Notes: a model not told the origin generated them from the sequence alone. A DNA stretch of 64,000 nt from Nonomuraea basaltis (GCF_005893125.1 NZ_VCJS01000016.1:1-64000), one strand, 5' to 3'. Counted from the stretch's first letter, positions 46,292-54,680 are shown. Made by a program: numbers and translations.

Positions 46292-46974
46292 AGCAACTTC
46301 TCCAAGGCTCCGGCGGCGATCAGGTCGATCTCCTCCCGCGTCAGGTCGAGGTGGTCGAGCAGGAACCGGGGACCGCAGTCGTCAGCCACCGGGGCGCCCG
46401 TGCCGAAGACGAGCCGGTCCGCGCCGAACTGCTCGGCCAGCCGCTCGACACCGCGCTGGGTGTTGACGGTGCCGATCTCCACGTGGACGTTCGGCGCCTC
46501 GGCCATCAGCTCGGCCAGTGTCCGCAGCCTGCGGTAGCCGGGGTTGAGCAGCAGGATCCGCTGCTCCGGCAGCCGCTCGGCCAGCGTGCGGAGCTGAGCG
46601 GGTGAGGTCTCCTCCCAGTCGATCGCGACGGGGAGGCCGAGCGCGGCCAGCCAGCGCATTGCGATCGGCCCGGTCAGCTCGAAGCGATGCCTCTCCGGGC
46701 AGAGCCTGACCATGCGGACGCGCCACCCATGTACCTCCTCCGGACCGGAGGGCACGGATGCCCCTGGCACTCCCGGCACCACCACGGGCACCGGGATCAG
46801 CCGTGGATCGTCCAGCTTCAGCAGGGCCTCGTTGCCCGTCCCCGGGTCGGAGTAGAGGCTGAGCGTGTGAGTCACGCAGGCCCGCTCGATGCCCAGCCGG
46901 TCCATCTCCCCCCGCGGGTCGTCCGGCAGGTCGTCGAACGGCACGGGACCGATCAGCCGATGAGCATCGATCAC
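46288..46974 (-). CDS. Amidohydrolase-fold protein, 228 aa, divergent active site
   Basis: VIDAHRLIGPVPFDDLPDDP keeps only the first His of the HxH pair (HRL rather than HxH). WRVRMVRLCPERHRFELTG replaces the KxxP region and FGTGAPVADDCGPRFLLDHL holds the final Asp-equivalent region. Loss of ligands suggests altered chemistry or a structural partner of the paralogue. The start GTG 46974 (VIDAHR) is aligned with the paralogue's ILDAHG; a GTG at 46986 would lie inside the operator. It heads the unit. Confidence 0.7.
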   Translation of the reverse strand: MIDAHRLIGPVPFDDLPDDPRGEMDRLGIERACVTHTLSLYSDPGTGNEALLKLDDPRLIPVPVVVPGVPGASVPSGPEEVHGWRVRMVRLCPERHRFELTGPIAMRWLAALGLPVAIDWEETSPAQLRTLAERLPEQRILLLNPGYRRLRTLAELMAEAPNVHVEIGTVNTQRGVERLAEQFGADRLVFGTGAPVADDCGPRFLLDHLDLTREEIDLIAAGALEKLL

Positions 46975-46977
46975 TAA

Positions 46978-46995
46978 TTTCGGCACAGACCGAAA
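46978..46995. promoter_or_regulatory. Regulon operator, site 1
   Basis: TTTCGGCACAGACCGAAA lies 3 bases upstream of the GTG at 46974. It matches the consensus TTTCGGTC-NN-GACCGAAA in 14 of 16 defined positions. It overlaps the probable promoter of the amidohydrolase/aminotransferase unit. Confidence 0.7.
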
Positions 46996-47093
46996 TCTAA
47001 TGAGGGAACGGAGTCGCAGTCAAGGCCGCCGCCGCCCACGCCGGCCGGCACCGGTCCCGGAGGGGCTTGTGCCGACCCATCCGCCCAAGAGCC

Positions 47094-47954
47094 CTATTTG
47101 AGTCCGGTCATCGCGATGCTGTTGACCAGGTAACGCTGCAGCAGGAAGAAGACCAGCAGGCACGGCACCGCCGAGATGGCGGCGGACGACATCAGCATCG
47201 ACCACTGCAGTTCCTCGGTCTTCAGGACGGTCAGGCCCACGGTGAGCGTCCGTGTGGCATCGCTCTGCGCGATCACCAGCGGCCACAGGAAGTCGTTCCA
47301 GTGCCACAGGAACACGAACACGCCGAGCGTGGCTAGGATGGGCTTGGTCAGCGGCACCACGATCGTCCAGTAGACGCGCAGCTCGGAGGCGCCGTCGACC
47401 TTGGCCGCGTCGAACAGCTCATCGGGCAGTCCCATGATGAACTGGCGCATCAGGAAGACGGCCTGCGAGTTCGCCAGGGTGGGCACGATCAGGCCCCAGA
47501 ACGTGTCGACGCCACCGAGGTCGGAGATGAGCACGAACACCGGGATCAGCGTCGCCTGGAACGGCACCATCATCGTGGCCAGGAACGTCCACAACATGAC
47601 GTCACGGCCTGGAAAACGCTTCTTGGCGAAGGCGTATCCGGCCATCGAGGCGGTGAGCAGGATGACCACCACGGAGACCACCGAGTAGATCACCGAGTTG
47701 AGCGTCCACTGCGCGAACCCGGACGTCGACAGCACCTGGGTGATGTTGTCGAACGTCAGCGTGCCGGGCCACTGCACCGGCACGGTGGGTTTGCCCTTGG
47801 GGGTGAGCGCCACGATGATCATCACCACGAACGGGGCGACAGTCAGCAGCGACATCACCGCCAGCAGCGCGACGAGTGCCCATCTGGCGCGCGGCCGCCT
47901 GGGCTTGGCAGAGGCGGCGGCACGGGTGACCGGGCGGGTGGCCGTGAGCGTCAT
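47094..47954 (-). CDS. ABC sugar permease, MalG type, 286 aa
   Basis: Six predicted membrane helices. The EAA loop is ELFDAAKVDGASELRVYWTI followed by VVPLTKPILATLGVF, and the C-terminus is the family's RYLVNSIAMTGLK. It pairs with the MalF-type permease encoded just upstream (ATGA overlap at 47951-47954). No ATPase gene is in the cluster, so a shared MsiK/MalK-type ATPase from elsewhere is expected, as is common in actinomycetes. Confidence 0.88.
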   Translation of the reverse strand: MTLTATRPVTRAAASAKPRRPRARWALVALLAVMSLLTVAPFVVMIIVALTPKGKPTVPVQWPGTLTFDNITQVLSTSGFAQWTLNSVIYSVVSVVVILLTASMAGYAFAKKRFPGRDVMLWTFLATMMVPFQATLIPVFVLISDLGGVDTFWGLIVPTLANSQAVFLMRQFIMGLPDELFDAAKVDGASELRVYWTIVVPLTKPILATLGVFVFLWHWNDFLWPLVIAQSDATRTLTVGLTVLKTEELQWSMLMSSAAISAVPCLLVFFLLQRYLVNSIAMTGLK

Positions 47955-48829
47955 GTGTTCCCCCTGCCGAGCAGACGGCGCTGGATCAGCGAGATGGCCA
48001 GCACGATGGCGAACAGCACCATGCCCCACGTGGCCGCGTAACCGAACTCGAAGAACCGGAAGCCGCGCTCGAAGATGCCGTAGATGAGCGTGTAGCTGGC
48101 CTTGGCGGGCCCGCCGCCGGTCATCACGTAGACGATGTCGAAGACCTGGAACGAGCTGATCGTCTCGATGACCAGCACGAAGAAGAGCGCGGGCTTGAGC
48201 AGCGGCAGCGTGATGCTGCGGAAACGCTGCCAGGGGCCCGCGCCATCGACGCGTGCCGCCTCCATGTAGGAGCCGGGGATCGCCTTCAGCCCGGCCAGCA
48301 GGATCAGCATGGAGTAGCCGAACCCCTTCCAGCAGGAGACCACGGCAAGCGCGGGCAGCACCAGCGCCGACTGCTCCATGAACGCGATCGGCCCGACGTC
48401 CACCTTGGCCAGCAGGCCGTTGAGCAACCCGTCGAACTCGTAGATCCAGCGCCAGATGAGACCGGCGAACACGAAGCTGGTCACGTACGGCAGGAACAGC
48501 ATGCCCCGGAACAGCCCGCGCATGAAGACCACGGCGTTGAGCAGCAGCGCCGTGCCGAGGGAGACGAGGACCGTCATCGGGACGAAGATCGCCGCGTAGA
48601 CCAGGGTGACGCGCAGGCTGGACCAGAAGTTGGCGTCGTTCCACAGCCTGCCGTAGTTGTCCGCGCCGACGAAGTCCCACTCTCCGCTGATGTTCCAGTT
48701 GGTCAGGCTCATGCCCGCCGCACCCAGCGTGGGGAAGATCCGGAAGATCAGGAAGAGCACGAGCACCGGGAGAACGAACAGCAGCCCTGTGATCGGGTCA
48801 CGCAAGCGATGACGCACCGGGGGTTTCAC
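47951..48829 (-). CDS. ABC sugar permease, MalF type, 292 aa
   Basis: Six helices from VLVLFLIFRIFPTLGAAGMS on, and the EAA loop IPGSYMEAARVDGAGPWQRF followed by RSITLPLLKPALFFVLV. Start GTG 48829 with GGAAAGG ahead. It is second in the importer operon, after a hairpin that separates it from the binding-protein gene. Confidence 0.88.
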   Translation of the reverse strand: MKPPVRHRLRDPITGLLFVLPVLVLFLIFRIFPTLGAAGMSLTNWNISGEWDFVGADNYGRLWNDANFWSSLRVTLVYAAIFVPMTVLVSLGTALLLNAVVFMRGLFRGMLFLPYVTSFVFAGLIWRWIYEFDGLLNGLLAKVDVGPIAFMEQSALVLPALAVVSCWKGFGYSMLILLAGLKAIPGSYMEAARVDGAGPWQRFRSITLPLLKPALFFVLVIETISSFQVFDIVYVMTGGGPAKASYTLIYGIFERGFRFFEFGYAATWGMVLFAIVLAISLIQRRLLGRGNT

Positions 48830-48844
48830 ACCTTTCCAGAAGCA

Positions 48845-48866
48845 GGGCCTTCCCGTGGGAAGGCCC
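48845..48866 (-). promoter_or_regulatory. Intra-operon hairpin after the binding-protein gene
   Basis: GGGCCTTCCC-GT-GGGAAGGCCC: a 10-bp stem with a 2-base centre. It sits between the stop of the solute-binding gene and the MalF start. Such elements let binding protein be made in excess by stabilising or terminating the upstream message. Confidence 0.65.
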
Positions 48867-48875
48867 TCAATCGTG

Positions 48876-50123
48876 TCAGCCGCCGCTGCCCAGCAGCTCG
48901 TTGGCTTCCTTCGCCGCGGCGTCGAGGGCGGTCTTGGCGTCCTCCTTGCCGAGCAGCGCCGCCTGGATGTGCGAGGCGACCATGGACATCACCTGGCGGG
49001 CCTTCGGGTGGGTGTCACCGGGGAAGGCGTACTCGAGCGACTTGGCGAACTCCTTGGAGGCCGCCGACTGATCGGGGATCGTCACGTCGGTGCGTGCCGA
49101 GAAGAAGCCGGACTCCTTGGCCAGCCCCGCCGCCACCTCGGGCGAGGCGAGGTGGCTCGCGAGCTTTTTGGCCGCGTCCTTGTTCTCGGCGTGCTTGGCC
49201 AGGACCAGCCCGCCGGGGATGCCGAACGCGATGCGCTTCTTGCCTTCCAGCGGCAGCCCGATGCCCACGTTCTCCTCGCCGATGGCGGCGCCGAGCTGGG
49301 TGGCCTGGAGCGCCGTGGCGGCGTGGTACATCGCGGTCTTGCCGCCGGCCAGCGGCCCGCCCTCGACGTCGTTGCCCTTGCTCGCGGTGTTCTCCGGAAG
49401 GCCGCCGACCTTCTTCAGGTCGAGGAGGAGCTGCAGGCTCTCGACGCCTTCCGGGCCGTTGAAGGCGACGCTCTTGCCGTCGGGGGCGAAGACGGAGCCG
49501 CCGTTGGCCCAGAAGATCGGGTAGAAGGCCTGGTTGAGCGAGACCTCGGGCTTGCCCGGGTAGTCGAGGATGGCCACCTTCTTGGCGGCCAGCTTGGGCG
49601 CGGCCTCCTTCAGCTCGGCCAGCGTCTCGGGCACCTTGGTGACACCGGCCTGGGCGAAGAGCTTCTTGTTGTAGATGGGCGCGGTGATCGTCTGGTAGAT
49701 CGGCACGCCGTAGAGCTTGCCGTCCACCGTCAGCGCGGTGAGCGCGTTCGGCAGGTAGGCCGCCTTGTCCGCGGCGATCACGTCGTCGACGGGCTCGAGC
49801 CCGCCCTGCTGGGCGTACTGGGGGATCTGGTCGGGGCCGAGCACCACCAGGTCGAACCCCTTCTTGGAGGCCAGCGCGGTGGTGATCTTCTCTTGGCGGC
49901 CGTCCCACGGCTGCTGGTCGATCTTGACGTCGATCGCAGGGTTCTTGGCTTCGAAATCCTTCTCGACCTTGCTCCAGAACGCCTGGTTCTTGGCTTGGTC
50001 CCCGATGACGGGATACATCCAGAGTGTCACCGTGCTTTTGTCCGAGCCCGAGTCCCCGGATCCGCATCCGGCCATCACGACGCTCAAGGCGGCCGCGACT
50101 CCGGCTGCCGTTAGCTTCCTCAT
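48876..50123 (-). CDS. Extracellular solute-binding lipoprotein, 415 aa
   Basis: Type-II signal with lipobox VMAGC (Cys20). The body is the family-1 sugar-binding fold: VTLWMYPVIGDQAKNQAFWS, VEKDFEAKNPAIDVKIDQQP, LPNALTALTVDGKLYGVPIY, YQTITAPIYNKKLFAQAGVT and LASHLASPEVAAGLAKESGF. It delivers substrate to the MalF/MalG pair. AAAGGAAG precedes ATG 50123, and a regulon operator lies at 50144-50161. Confidence 0.9.
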   Translation of the reverse strand: MRKLTAAGVAAALSVVMAGCGSGDSGSDKSTVTLWMYPVIGDQAKNQAFWSKVEKDFEAKNPAIDVKIDQQPWDGRQEKITTALASKKGFDLVVLGPDQIPQYAQQGGLEPVDDVIAADKAAYLPNALTALTVDGKLYGVPIYQTITAPIYNKKLFAQAGVTKVPETLAELKEAAPKLAAKKVAILDYPGKPEVSLNQAFYPIFWANGGSVFAPDGKSVAFNGPEGVESLQLLLDLKKVGGLPENTASKGNDVEGGPLAGGKTAMYHAATALQATQLGAAIGEENVGIGLPLEGKKRIAFGIPGGLVLAKHAENKDAAKKLASHLASPEVAAGLAKESGFFSARTDVTIPDQSAASKEFAKSLEYAFPGDTHPKARQVMSMVASHIQAALLGKEDAKTALDAAAKEANELLGSGG

Positions 50124-50143
50124 CGGCGGCTTCCTTTCACGAA

Positions 50144-50161
50144 TACCGGTCCTGACCGAAA
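50144..50161. promoter_or_regulatory. Regulon operator, site 2
   Basis: TACCGGTCCTGACCGAAA, 20 bases upstream of the solute-binding gene's ATG. It matches TTTCGGTC-NN-GACCGAAA in 14 of 16 defined positions. Confidence 0.75.
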
Positions 50162-50164
50162 CCT

Positions 50165-50520
50165 AGTAAGCTGGGGGGAGCCGGTCAATGTCTGATACAT
50201 GAACGTAACGAGCCTCTCGCAATATTTGATGATTTCGCGGGCGATGGCATGGATCCGGCCCATGCCGGAATCCCGGCCGCCTGCAACGGCGACGCGAGCT
50301 CGGGAGCGTCTCCACCCGGCCGCCCGCGCCGGATCCGCCGGGTTGCTCCGCGCGGGCCCCCACGGCGTCCGGATCGAGATTGCCGTCCCATGGGTCCACG
50401 TCGGCGAAAATGGGAACGGCGTTCTGCGCCAAGATGGGGGGCCACGGTCCCGAAGTCCGTGATCGGCGTCGTGATGATCTCGCCACGGGGGTCCGGCGCG
50501 GCCGCCACGACGGACAGATG
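50165..50520 (-). pseudogene. Remnant of a DegT-family aminotransferase
   Basis: On the minus strand one frame reads RGEIITTPITDFGTVAP and the next continues ILAQNAVPIFADVDPWDGNL, DPDAVGAR, the DegT segment around the cofactor region, with a frameshift near 50430. No intact gene. It sits in the importer/regulator intergenic space, implying the cluster once had a second aminotransferase. Confidence 0.55.
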
Positions 50521-50524
50521 GGCC

Positions 50525-50542
50525 TTTCGGTCTTGACCGAAA
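50525..50542. promoter_or_regulatory. Regulon operator, site 3 (perfect palindrome)
   Basis: TTTCGGTCTTGACCGAAA, 20 bases upstream of the regulator's GTG (50563). Perfect 8-bp arms around TT. It suggests autoregulation. Confidence 0.8.
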
Positions 50543-50562
50543 TATGAGTGAAGGAGGCGCGG

Positions 50563-51768
50563 GTGGGAATCGTCATCGGGGTCGTCGGTCCGCACGACCT
50601 GGTCGACGACGTCGCGGCCACGTGCGAGGAGCAGCCCGGCGTGGGCGCCCTGCGACTCGACTACGACCACGAGTCGCAGGCGCCCGAGATCGTGGAGGCC
50701 CACGCCGCGGCCGTCGAAGGCTGGCTGTTCACGGGCATCGTCCCGTACATGCTGTCCCGTGACGCCGAGACGCTGACCCGTCCGGCAGCGTTCGTCGACT
50801 ACACGGGCGCGACCCTCCTCAGCGCCCTGGTACGGCTCCAGCACGACGGCCAGGACGTCACCCGGCTCTCGATCGACACTCTCGCCCCCGCCGACGTCAC
50901 CGCCACGTTCACCGAGGCCGGGTTGCCCACCGCCGACCTGCGCACACTCCCCTACCGCCCGGAGATGACCTCCAAGAAGGCCATCGCCTTCCACCGGCGC
51001 GGCCCCGGGCATCCGGTGATCACCTGCCTCAGCTCGGTGCACGAGGCGCTGCGTGAGGACATGCACGTGCTGCGCCTGGCGCCGTCCGTGCACTCGGTCC
51101 GGGTGGCGCTGCGTCAGCTGCTGCTGACCGCCGAGGGGCAGGCTCAGGAGGACGCGCAGATCGCGCTCGGCCTCATCGAGGTGGAAAACTCCGAAGGGCT
51201 GCTGCGCGAGGCCACCGCGCTGGGCGGCACGGTGGCGGCCTTCCGAGGCAGCACCCACCTGCTCGTGACGACGCGCGGCCCGCTCAACGACGCCACGGGC
51301 GGATTCACCTGCCTGCCCATGCTGGCGCGGCTGGCAAGCCAGAACGCGGTGGTCCGCGTCGGTTTCGGCGTCGGCCGCAGCGCCGCGGAGGCGGAGAGCC
51401 TGGCCCGCCGCGCCCTGAGCAGGGCTCGCCGCATCGGTGAGGTGGCAGCGGTCCTCTCGCTGCGCGCCGACACCGACATCGTCCTGGAGTCGGCGCCCGC
51501 CGGCCCGGCGAGCAGCCCGAATCTCTCGGTCATCGCCCGCCGCGTCGGCCTGTCGGTCCCCACGCTGGAGAAGCTGCTCCAGGCCAGGGCCGCTGCCGGA
51601 GGCGAACCCCTGACCACCCGGGAGATCGCCGACCGGCTCGCCGTACAGCAACGCACGGCCCGGCGCATGCTCCACCGGCTGGAGCTCGCCGGTCTGGCCG
51701 AACGCACCGGCAATCTCACCAGCGGGTCCAGCGGCCGCCCTCTCACCCTCTACCGGCTCACCCTCTGA
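50563..51768 (+). CDS. Transcriptional regulator of the catabolic regulon, 401 aa
   Basis: A C-terminal winged helix-turn-helix (GGEPLTTREIADRLAVQQRT, ARRMLHRLELAGLAERTG; about 350-385) follows a long N-terminal domain beginning GIVIGVVGPHDLVDDVAATC. The middle part (LARLASQNAVVRVGFGVGRS, AAEAESLARRALSRARRIGE) resembles the GGDEF/GTP-cyclohydrolase-III-like domain of a family of actinobacterial regulators. GTG 50563 with AAGGAGG six bases ahead is the best start. It is flanked by the regulon palindromes and is the natural candidate to bind them. Confidence 0.75.
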   Translation: MGIVIGVVGPHDLVDDVAATCEEQPGVGALRLDYDHESQAPEIVEAHAAAVEGWLFTGIVPYMLSRDAETLTRPAAFVDYTGATLLSALVRLQHDGQDVTRLSIDTLAPADVTATFTEAGLPTADLRTLPYRPEMTSKKAIAFHRRGPGHPVITCLSSVHEALREDMHVLRLAPSVHSVRVALRQLLLTAEGQAQEDAQIALGLIEVENSEGLLREATALGGTVAAFRGSTHLLVTTRGPLNDATGGFTCLPMLARLASQNAVVRVGFGVGRSAAEAESLARRALSRARRIGEVAAVLSLRADTDIVLESAPAGPASSPNLSVIARRVGLSVPTLEKLLQARAAAGGEPLTTREIADRLAVQQRTARRMLHRLELAGLAERTGNLTSGSSGRPLTLYRLTL

Positions 51769-51843
51769 CCGCCGGGTCCGAGCAGGGACGATCGCAACCG
51801 GATCCGGCAGGGCGCGGGCCGGCGGGCGACGGGTGCGCATCTG

Positions 51844-52926
51844 TCAGGAGAGCCAGCGGCTCAGGCCGTCCGAGACGAAGTCGTCGTCTCGGAGCCATGG
51901 GTAGGCGGTCCAGACGCGGTCGATCTCGGCGAGTTGCCCCGGCGACAGCTCCTCGGTCCGATCGAGGCACCAGCGTCCCTCCAGCAGGCCCTGGCGCCGG
52001 AGCACCTCATGGATGCCGGGGATGCAGCCGTGGAAGCCGTTCGCCGAGTCGAAGATGGCCGCGTTGGCGTCCGTGAGGTGGCCGTCCAGGGTGAGCAGGC
52101 GGCGCACCGCCGCGTCGTCGCCCGAGCGGGCCCGCGTGGCCTCCTCCAGGAGCTCGACCGCCCGCCGTACCCAGACCGCCCACTGTCCGAGCAGGCCGCC
52201 GACGAACTCGACCTTCACCTGGCGCCCGTCCACCACGACGCAGTGGGTGGTGATGAGGTCGGCCAGGATGTGGTCGTCGTTGCCCGTGTAGAGGGCCACC
52301 TCGCCGGCGCGGCCCGCCCTGACGACGCCGTGCAGGACGTCGACGGTGCGATACCGGTCGAAAGGGGCGACCTTGATCCCCACTACGGAGTCGATGGCAG
52401 CCAGCCTTGTCCAGAAATTTCGTGACAAGGGGCGCCCGCCCACTGCGGGCTGCAGGTAGAAGCCGATCACCGGCAGCACCTCGCCCACCGCGCGTGCCCG
52501 ATCGATCAGCCCGTCCTCGTCCAGGTCCCGGTACGGGCTGAGCAGCACCATGTGATAGCCGAGCGACCTGGCCAGCTCCGCCTCCGCCACCGCCTGCGCC
52601 GTGGGCCCGGTCGCACCGGCCACCAGCACCACCTCGCGCTCGACCTCGCGAGCGGTGCGGGCGGCCAGTTCGAGCACGGGCGGCAGCAGGTCGGTGCCGT
52701 GAATGGCGAACTGCGTGGTGTGCACGCCCACCGCCAGCCCGCCCGCGCCCGCCTCGACGTAGTAGCGGGTCAGCGCGCGCTGGCGGCGTTCGTCCAGCTT
52801 CCTGTCCTCGGTCAGGGCCAGCGGGTGCGCCGGGATCACCAGGCCCCGCCTGAACAGGTCGCGCACGGACGTCTGCGCCTCTGGAGCCGTGCTGAGCACG
52901 TGAGGTCCCCCTTTTTCTTGAGCCAT
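51844..52926 (-). CDS. Dihydrodipicolinate-synthase-family aldolase, 360 aa
   Basis: A class I aldolase/lyase TIM barrel. RRGLVIPAHPLALTEDRKLD (start of barrel), RYYVEAGAGGLAVGVHTTQF, GHMVLL-like SLGYHMVLLSPYRDLDEDGL, VIGFYLQPAVGGRPLSRNFW and the Schiff-base Lys in VVGIKVAPFDRY. It is longer than DapA (about 295 aa), and its C-terminal extension (LEGRWCLDRTEELSPGQLAE) is typical of uncharacterised sugar-acid lyase relatives. It is 16 bp downstream of a 44-codon ORF and under operator 4. Probable role: cleavage of the imported sugar-derived 2-keto acid. Confidence 0.83.
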   Translation of the reverse strand: MAQEKGGPHVLSTAPEAQTSVRDLFRRGLVIPAHPLALTEDRKLDERRQRALTRYYVEAGAGGLAVGVHTTQFAIHGTDLLPPVLELAARTAREVEREVVLVAGATGPTAQAVAEAELARSLGYHMVLLSPYRDLDEDGLIDRARAVGEVLPVIGFYLQPAVGGRPLSRNFWTRLAAIDSVVGIKVAPFDRYRTVDVLHGVVRAGRAGEVALYTGNDDHILADLITTHCVVVDGRQVKVEFVGGLLGQWAVWVRRAVELLEEATRARSGDDAAVRRLLTLDGHLTDANAAIFDSANGFHGCIPGIHEVLRRQGLLEGRWCLDRTEELSPGQLAEIDRVWTAYPWLRDDDFVSDGLSRWLS

Positions 52927-52942
52927 TGGTGCGGCACGCGGA

Positions 52943-53077
52943 TCAGAAGCGCCCGTCGCGGCGTTCGAACTTGGTCGGCTTGCCGAGCACGTTCACCTGG
53001 CCTGTGGCCAGATCGACGGGCTCCCCCGCCAGGACCTTCCGCGCCAGCCGCTCCTCGAGTTCCGCCGTCGTGCGCAC
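52943..53077 (-). CDS. Small ORF, 44 aa, heading the aldolase unit
   Basis: GTG 53077 opens MRTTAELEERLARKVLAGEP, VDLATGQVNVLGKPTKFERR, DGRF. A GGAGGGGAG ribosome site lies ahead and operator 4 begins 20 bases upstream. The sequence looks protein-like (helix then strand with a charged end) but I know no family. It could be a small subunit, a regulator or the relic of a larger gene. Confidence 0.45.
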   Translation of the reverse strand: MRTTAELEERLARKVLAGEPVDLATGQVNVLGKPTKFERRDGRF

Positions 53078-53096
53078 GCACTCTCCCCTCCGTCAT

Positions 53097-53114
53097 TTAC
53101 GGTCCAGACCGTAA
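53097..53114. promoter_or_regulatory. Regulon operator, site 4
   Basis: TTACGGTCCAGACCGTAA, a perfect 8-bp-arm palindrome. It matches the consensus in 14 of 16 defined positions and precedes the aldolase unit by 20 bases. Confidence 0.75.
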
Positions 53115-53159
53115 CTTGACGAGACTTCGGCTGTCAACGGCTACGGCATCGCTCAGGTG

Positions 53160-53475
53160 CTCTCGCGTGCGGAGATGAGGACGTCGAGGATGGCCCAGGT
53201 CGCGGCTGGCACCGGAGGCGGGGTCGTACTCCACGACCCGCCCGCGCTCCGACATGCCCATGTAGATCTTGCCGTCAGGCGAGGCGGCCATGGTCCAGAT
53301 GAAGTGGTCCGGGTACTCGGCGAGCTTGGTGGTCGATCCTGCGAGCGTGTCGATCTTGTAGAGGTCGGACTTGGAGTGGGTGCCGACTTAGACGTCGGTG
53401 CCCAGGGGGCTGGCGACGCCGGCCGGGCCGAGGTCGGTGATCGTGCCCTCCTCCTGCGCCGTCGTCCTCTACAGC
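53160..53475 (-). pseudogene. Remnant of a beta-propeller (SMP-30-like) gene
   Basis: The minus strand reads VGTHSKSDLYKIDTLAGSTT, KLAEYPDHFIWTMAASPDGK, IYMGMSERGRVVEYDPASGA, propeller-type blades. A TAA interrupts the frame just before VGTH (about 53388), and both ends are lost or shifted. Confidence 0.5.
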
Positions 53476-53513
53476 CTGTAGAGTGTGCGCGGTATTCGGG
53501 TGAAGGGTGGAGC

Positions 53514-53810
53514 ATGCTGCGCTGGTTCCGAGTCGTGGCGATGGCCGAGGCGTGCTCGTGGGCGGGCCTGCTGGTCGGGATGTTCTTCAAGTACGTGACC
53601 GCGACCGGTGAGCTCGGGGTGAAGGTGTTCGGGCCGATCCACGGGGCGCTGTTCGTGCTGTTCGCGGTCGGAGTGATGCTCTCGGCGCGGGAGGCGGGCT
53701 GGAGCCGAGGCGCAGTGGTGCTGGGCCTGGCGTGCGCGGTACCGCCGTTCGCCTCGCTGTGGTTCGAACGGCGGATGGCGGCGCGTACGGCGGCCGGTCA
53801 ACTGGCCTGA
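53514..53810 (+). CDS. DUF3817 membrane protein, 98 aa
   Basis: Three helices with the DUF3817 pattern: LRWFRVVAMAEACSWAGLLV, GMFFKYV, GVKVFGPIHGALFVLFAVGV, and a last helix VVLGLACAVPPFASLWFERR. ATG 53514 preceded by GGTGGAG. Family function unknown; common next to MFS genes in actinomycetes. Confidence 0.85.
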   Translation: MLRWFRVVAMAEACSWAGLLVGMFFKYVTATGELGVKVFGPIHGALFVLFAVGVMLSAREAGWSRGAVVLGLACAVPPFASLWFERRMAARTAAGQLA

Positions 53811-53941
53811 CCCGGCGCTCCGCTGCGGCCACCACCGGGCGAGCAGCGAGGGAAGTCAGCTCGCGGAGCCTGCCCGAGTACGGTCATGTGCCCCACGCGC
53901 CCTGCGCGGCGGCGGTCTGGGCGTAGTCGGAGAAGTGCACG

Positions 53942-54529
53942 GTGCTGCTGAACGGCTTGTACACCGTGGACGGCGGCGTGCCCGGCCGGCTGCTGGCGGC
54001 ACTGCCGCCGCTGGCCGTCGTCGAGGCGGGGCACGGGTCCTGCCCCATCAGCCCGGCGGCTTTCGAGGAGGTCGCCCGGGCGGAGCCAGGGCAGCAGGTT
54101 CTGCTGGACCGGATGCTGGACCTGATGCTCATCACCGCTCTGCGCGCCTGGTTCACCCGCCCCGGCGCAGAGCTCCCCGCCTGGTACCGGGCGCACAGCG
54201 ACCCCGTGGTGGGACGGGCCCTACGACTGCTGCACGCCGACCCCGCCCATCCGTGGACGCTGGGAGCGCTGGCGGCCAAGACGGGCGCGTCCCGGGCGGC
54301 GTTGGTCCGGCGTTTCACCGCCCTGGTCGGACAGCCCCCGATGACCTACCTGCGCGAGCAGCGGCTCACTCTCGCCGTCGACCTGCTGCGCGAACCCGGC
54401 ACCACGATCGCCACGGTGGCAAGCCGGGTCGGCTTCTCCAGCCCCTTCGCCCTGAGCACCGCGTTCAAAAGGGAACGCGGCATCAGCCCGAGCGAATACC
54501 GGACGGGCACAGCCCTGACCGAAGGGTGA
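53942..54529 (+). CDS. AraC-family regulator lacking its N-terminal domain, 195 aa
   Basis: The C-terminal double helix-turn-helix is complete: HPWTLGALAAKTGASRAALV, RRFTALVGQPPMTYLREQRL, IATVASRVGFSSPFALSTAF, KRERGISPSEYR. Relatives with a cupin_6 domain are about 300 aa; here only its end (MLLNGLYTVDGGVPGRLLAA) remains. The upstream DNA shows no cupin in any frame, so the gene is probably 5'-truncated. It might still bind DNA. Confidence 0.6.
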   Translation: MLLNGLYTVDGGVPGRLLAALPPLAVVEAGHGSCPISPAAFEEVARAEPGQQVLLDRMLDLMLITALRAWFTRPGAELPAWYRAHSDPVVGRALRLLHADPAHPWTLGALAAKTGASRAALVRRFTALVGQPPMTYLREQRLTLAVDLLREPGTTIATVASRVGFSSPFALSTAFKRERGISPSEYRTGTALTEG

Positions 54530-54680
54530 CGGTCCCAGCGACATGCGGCGCCGACCAGCGGCGCGGAACGAGCCGGTGGGCCCCAAACTTCAGTATTCGG
54601 ACAACCGATAATCACCGTTTCGCCATCTGCCGGGCATAGCGTTCCGCCGACAAGTCGGCACGACGTAGGCGGACAGGCAC

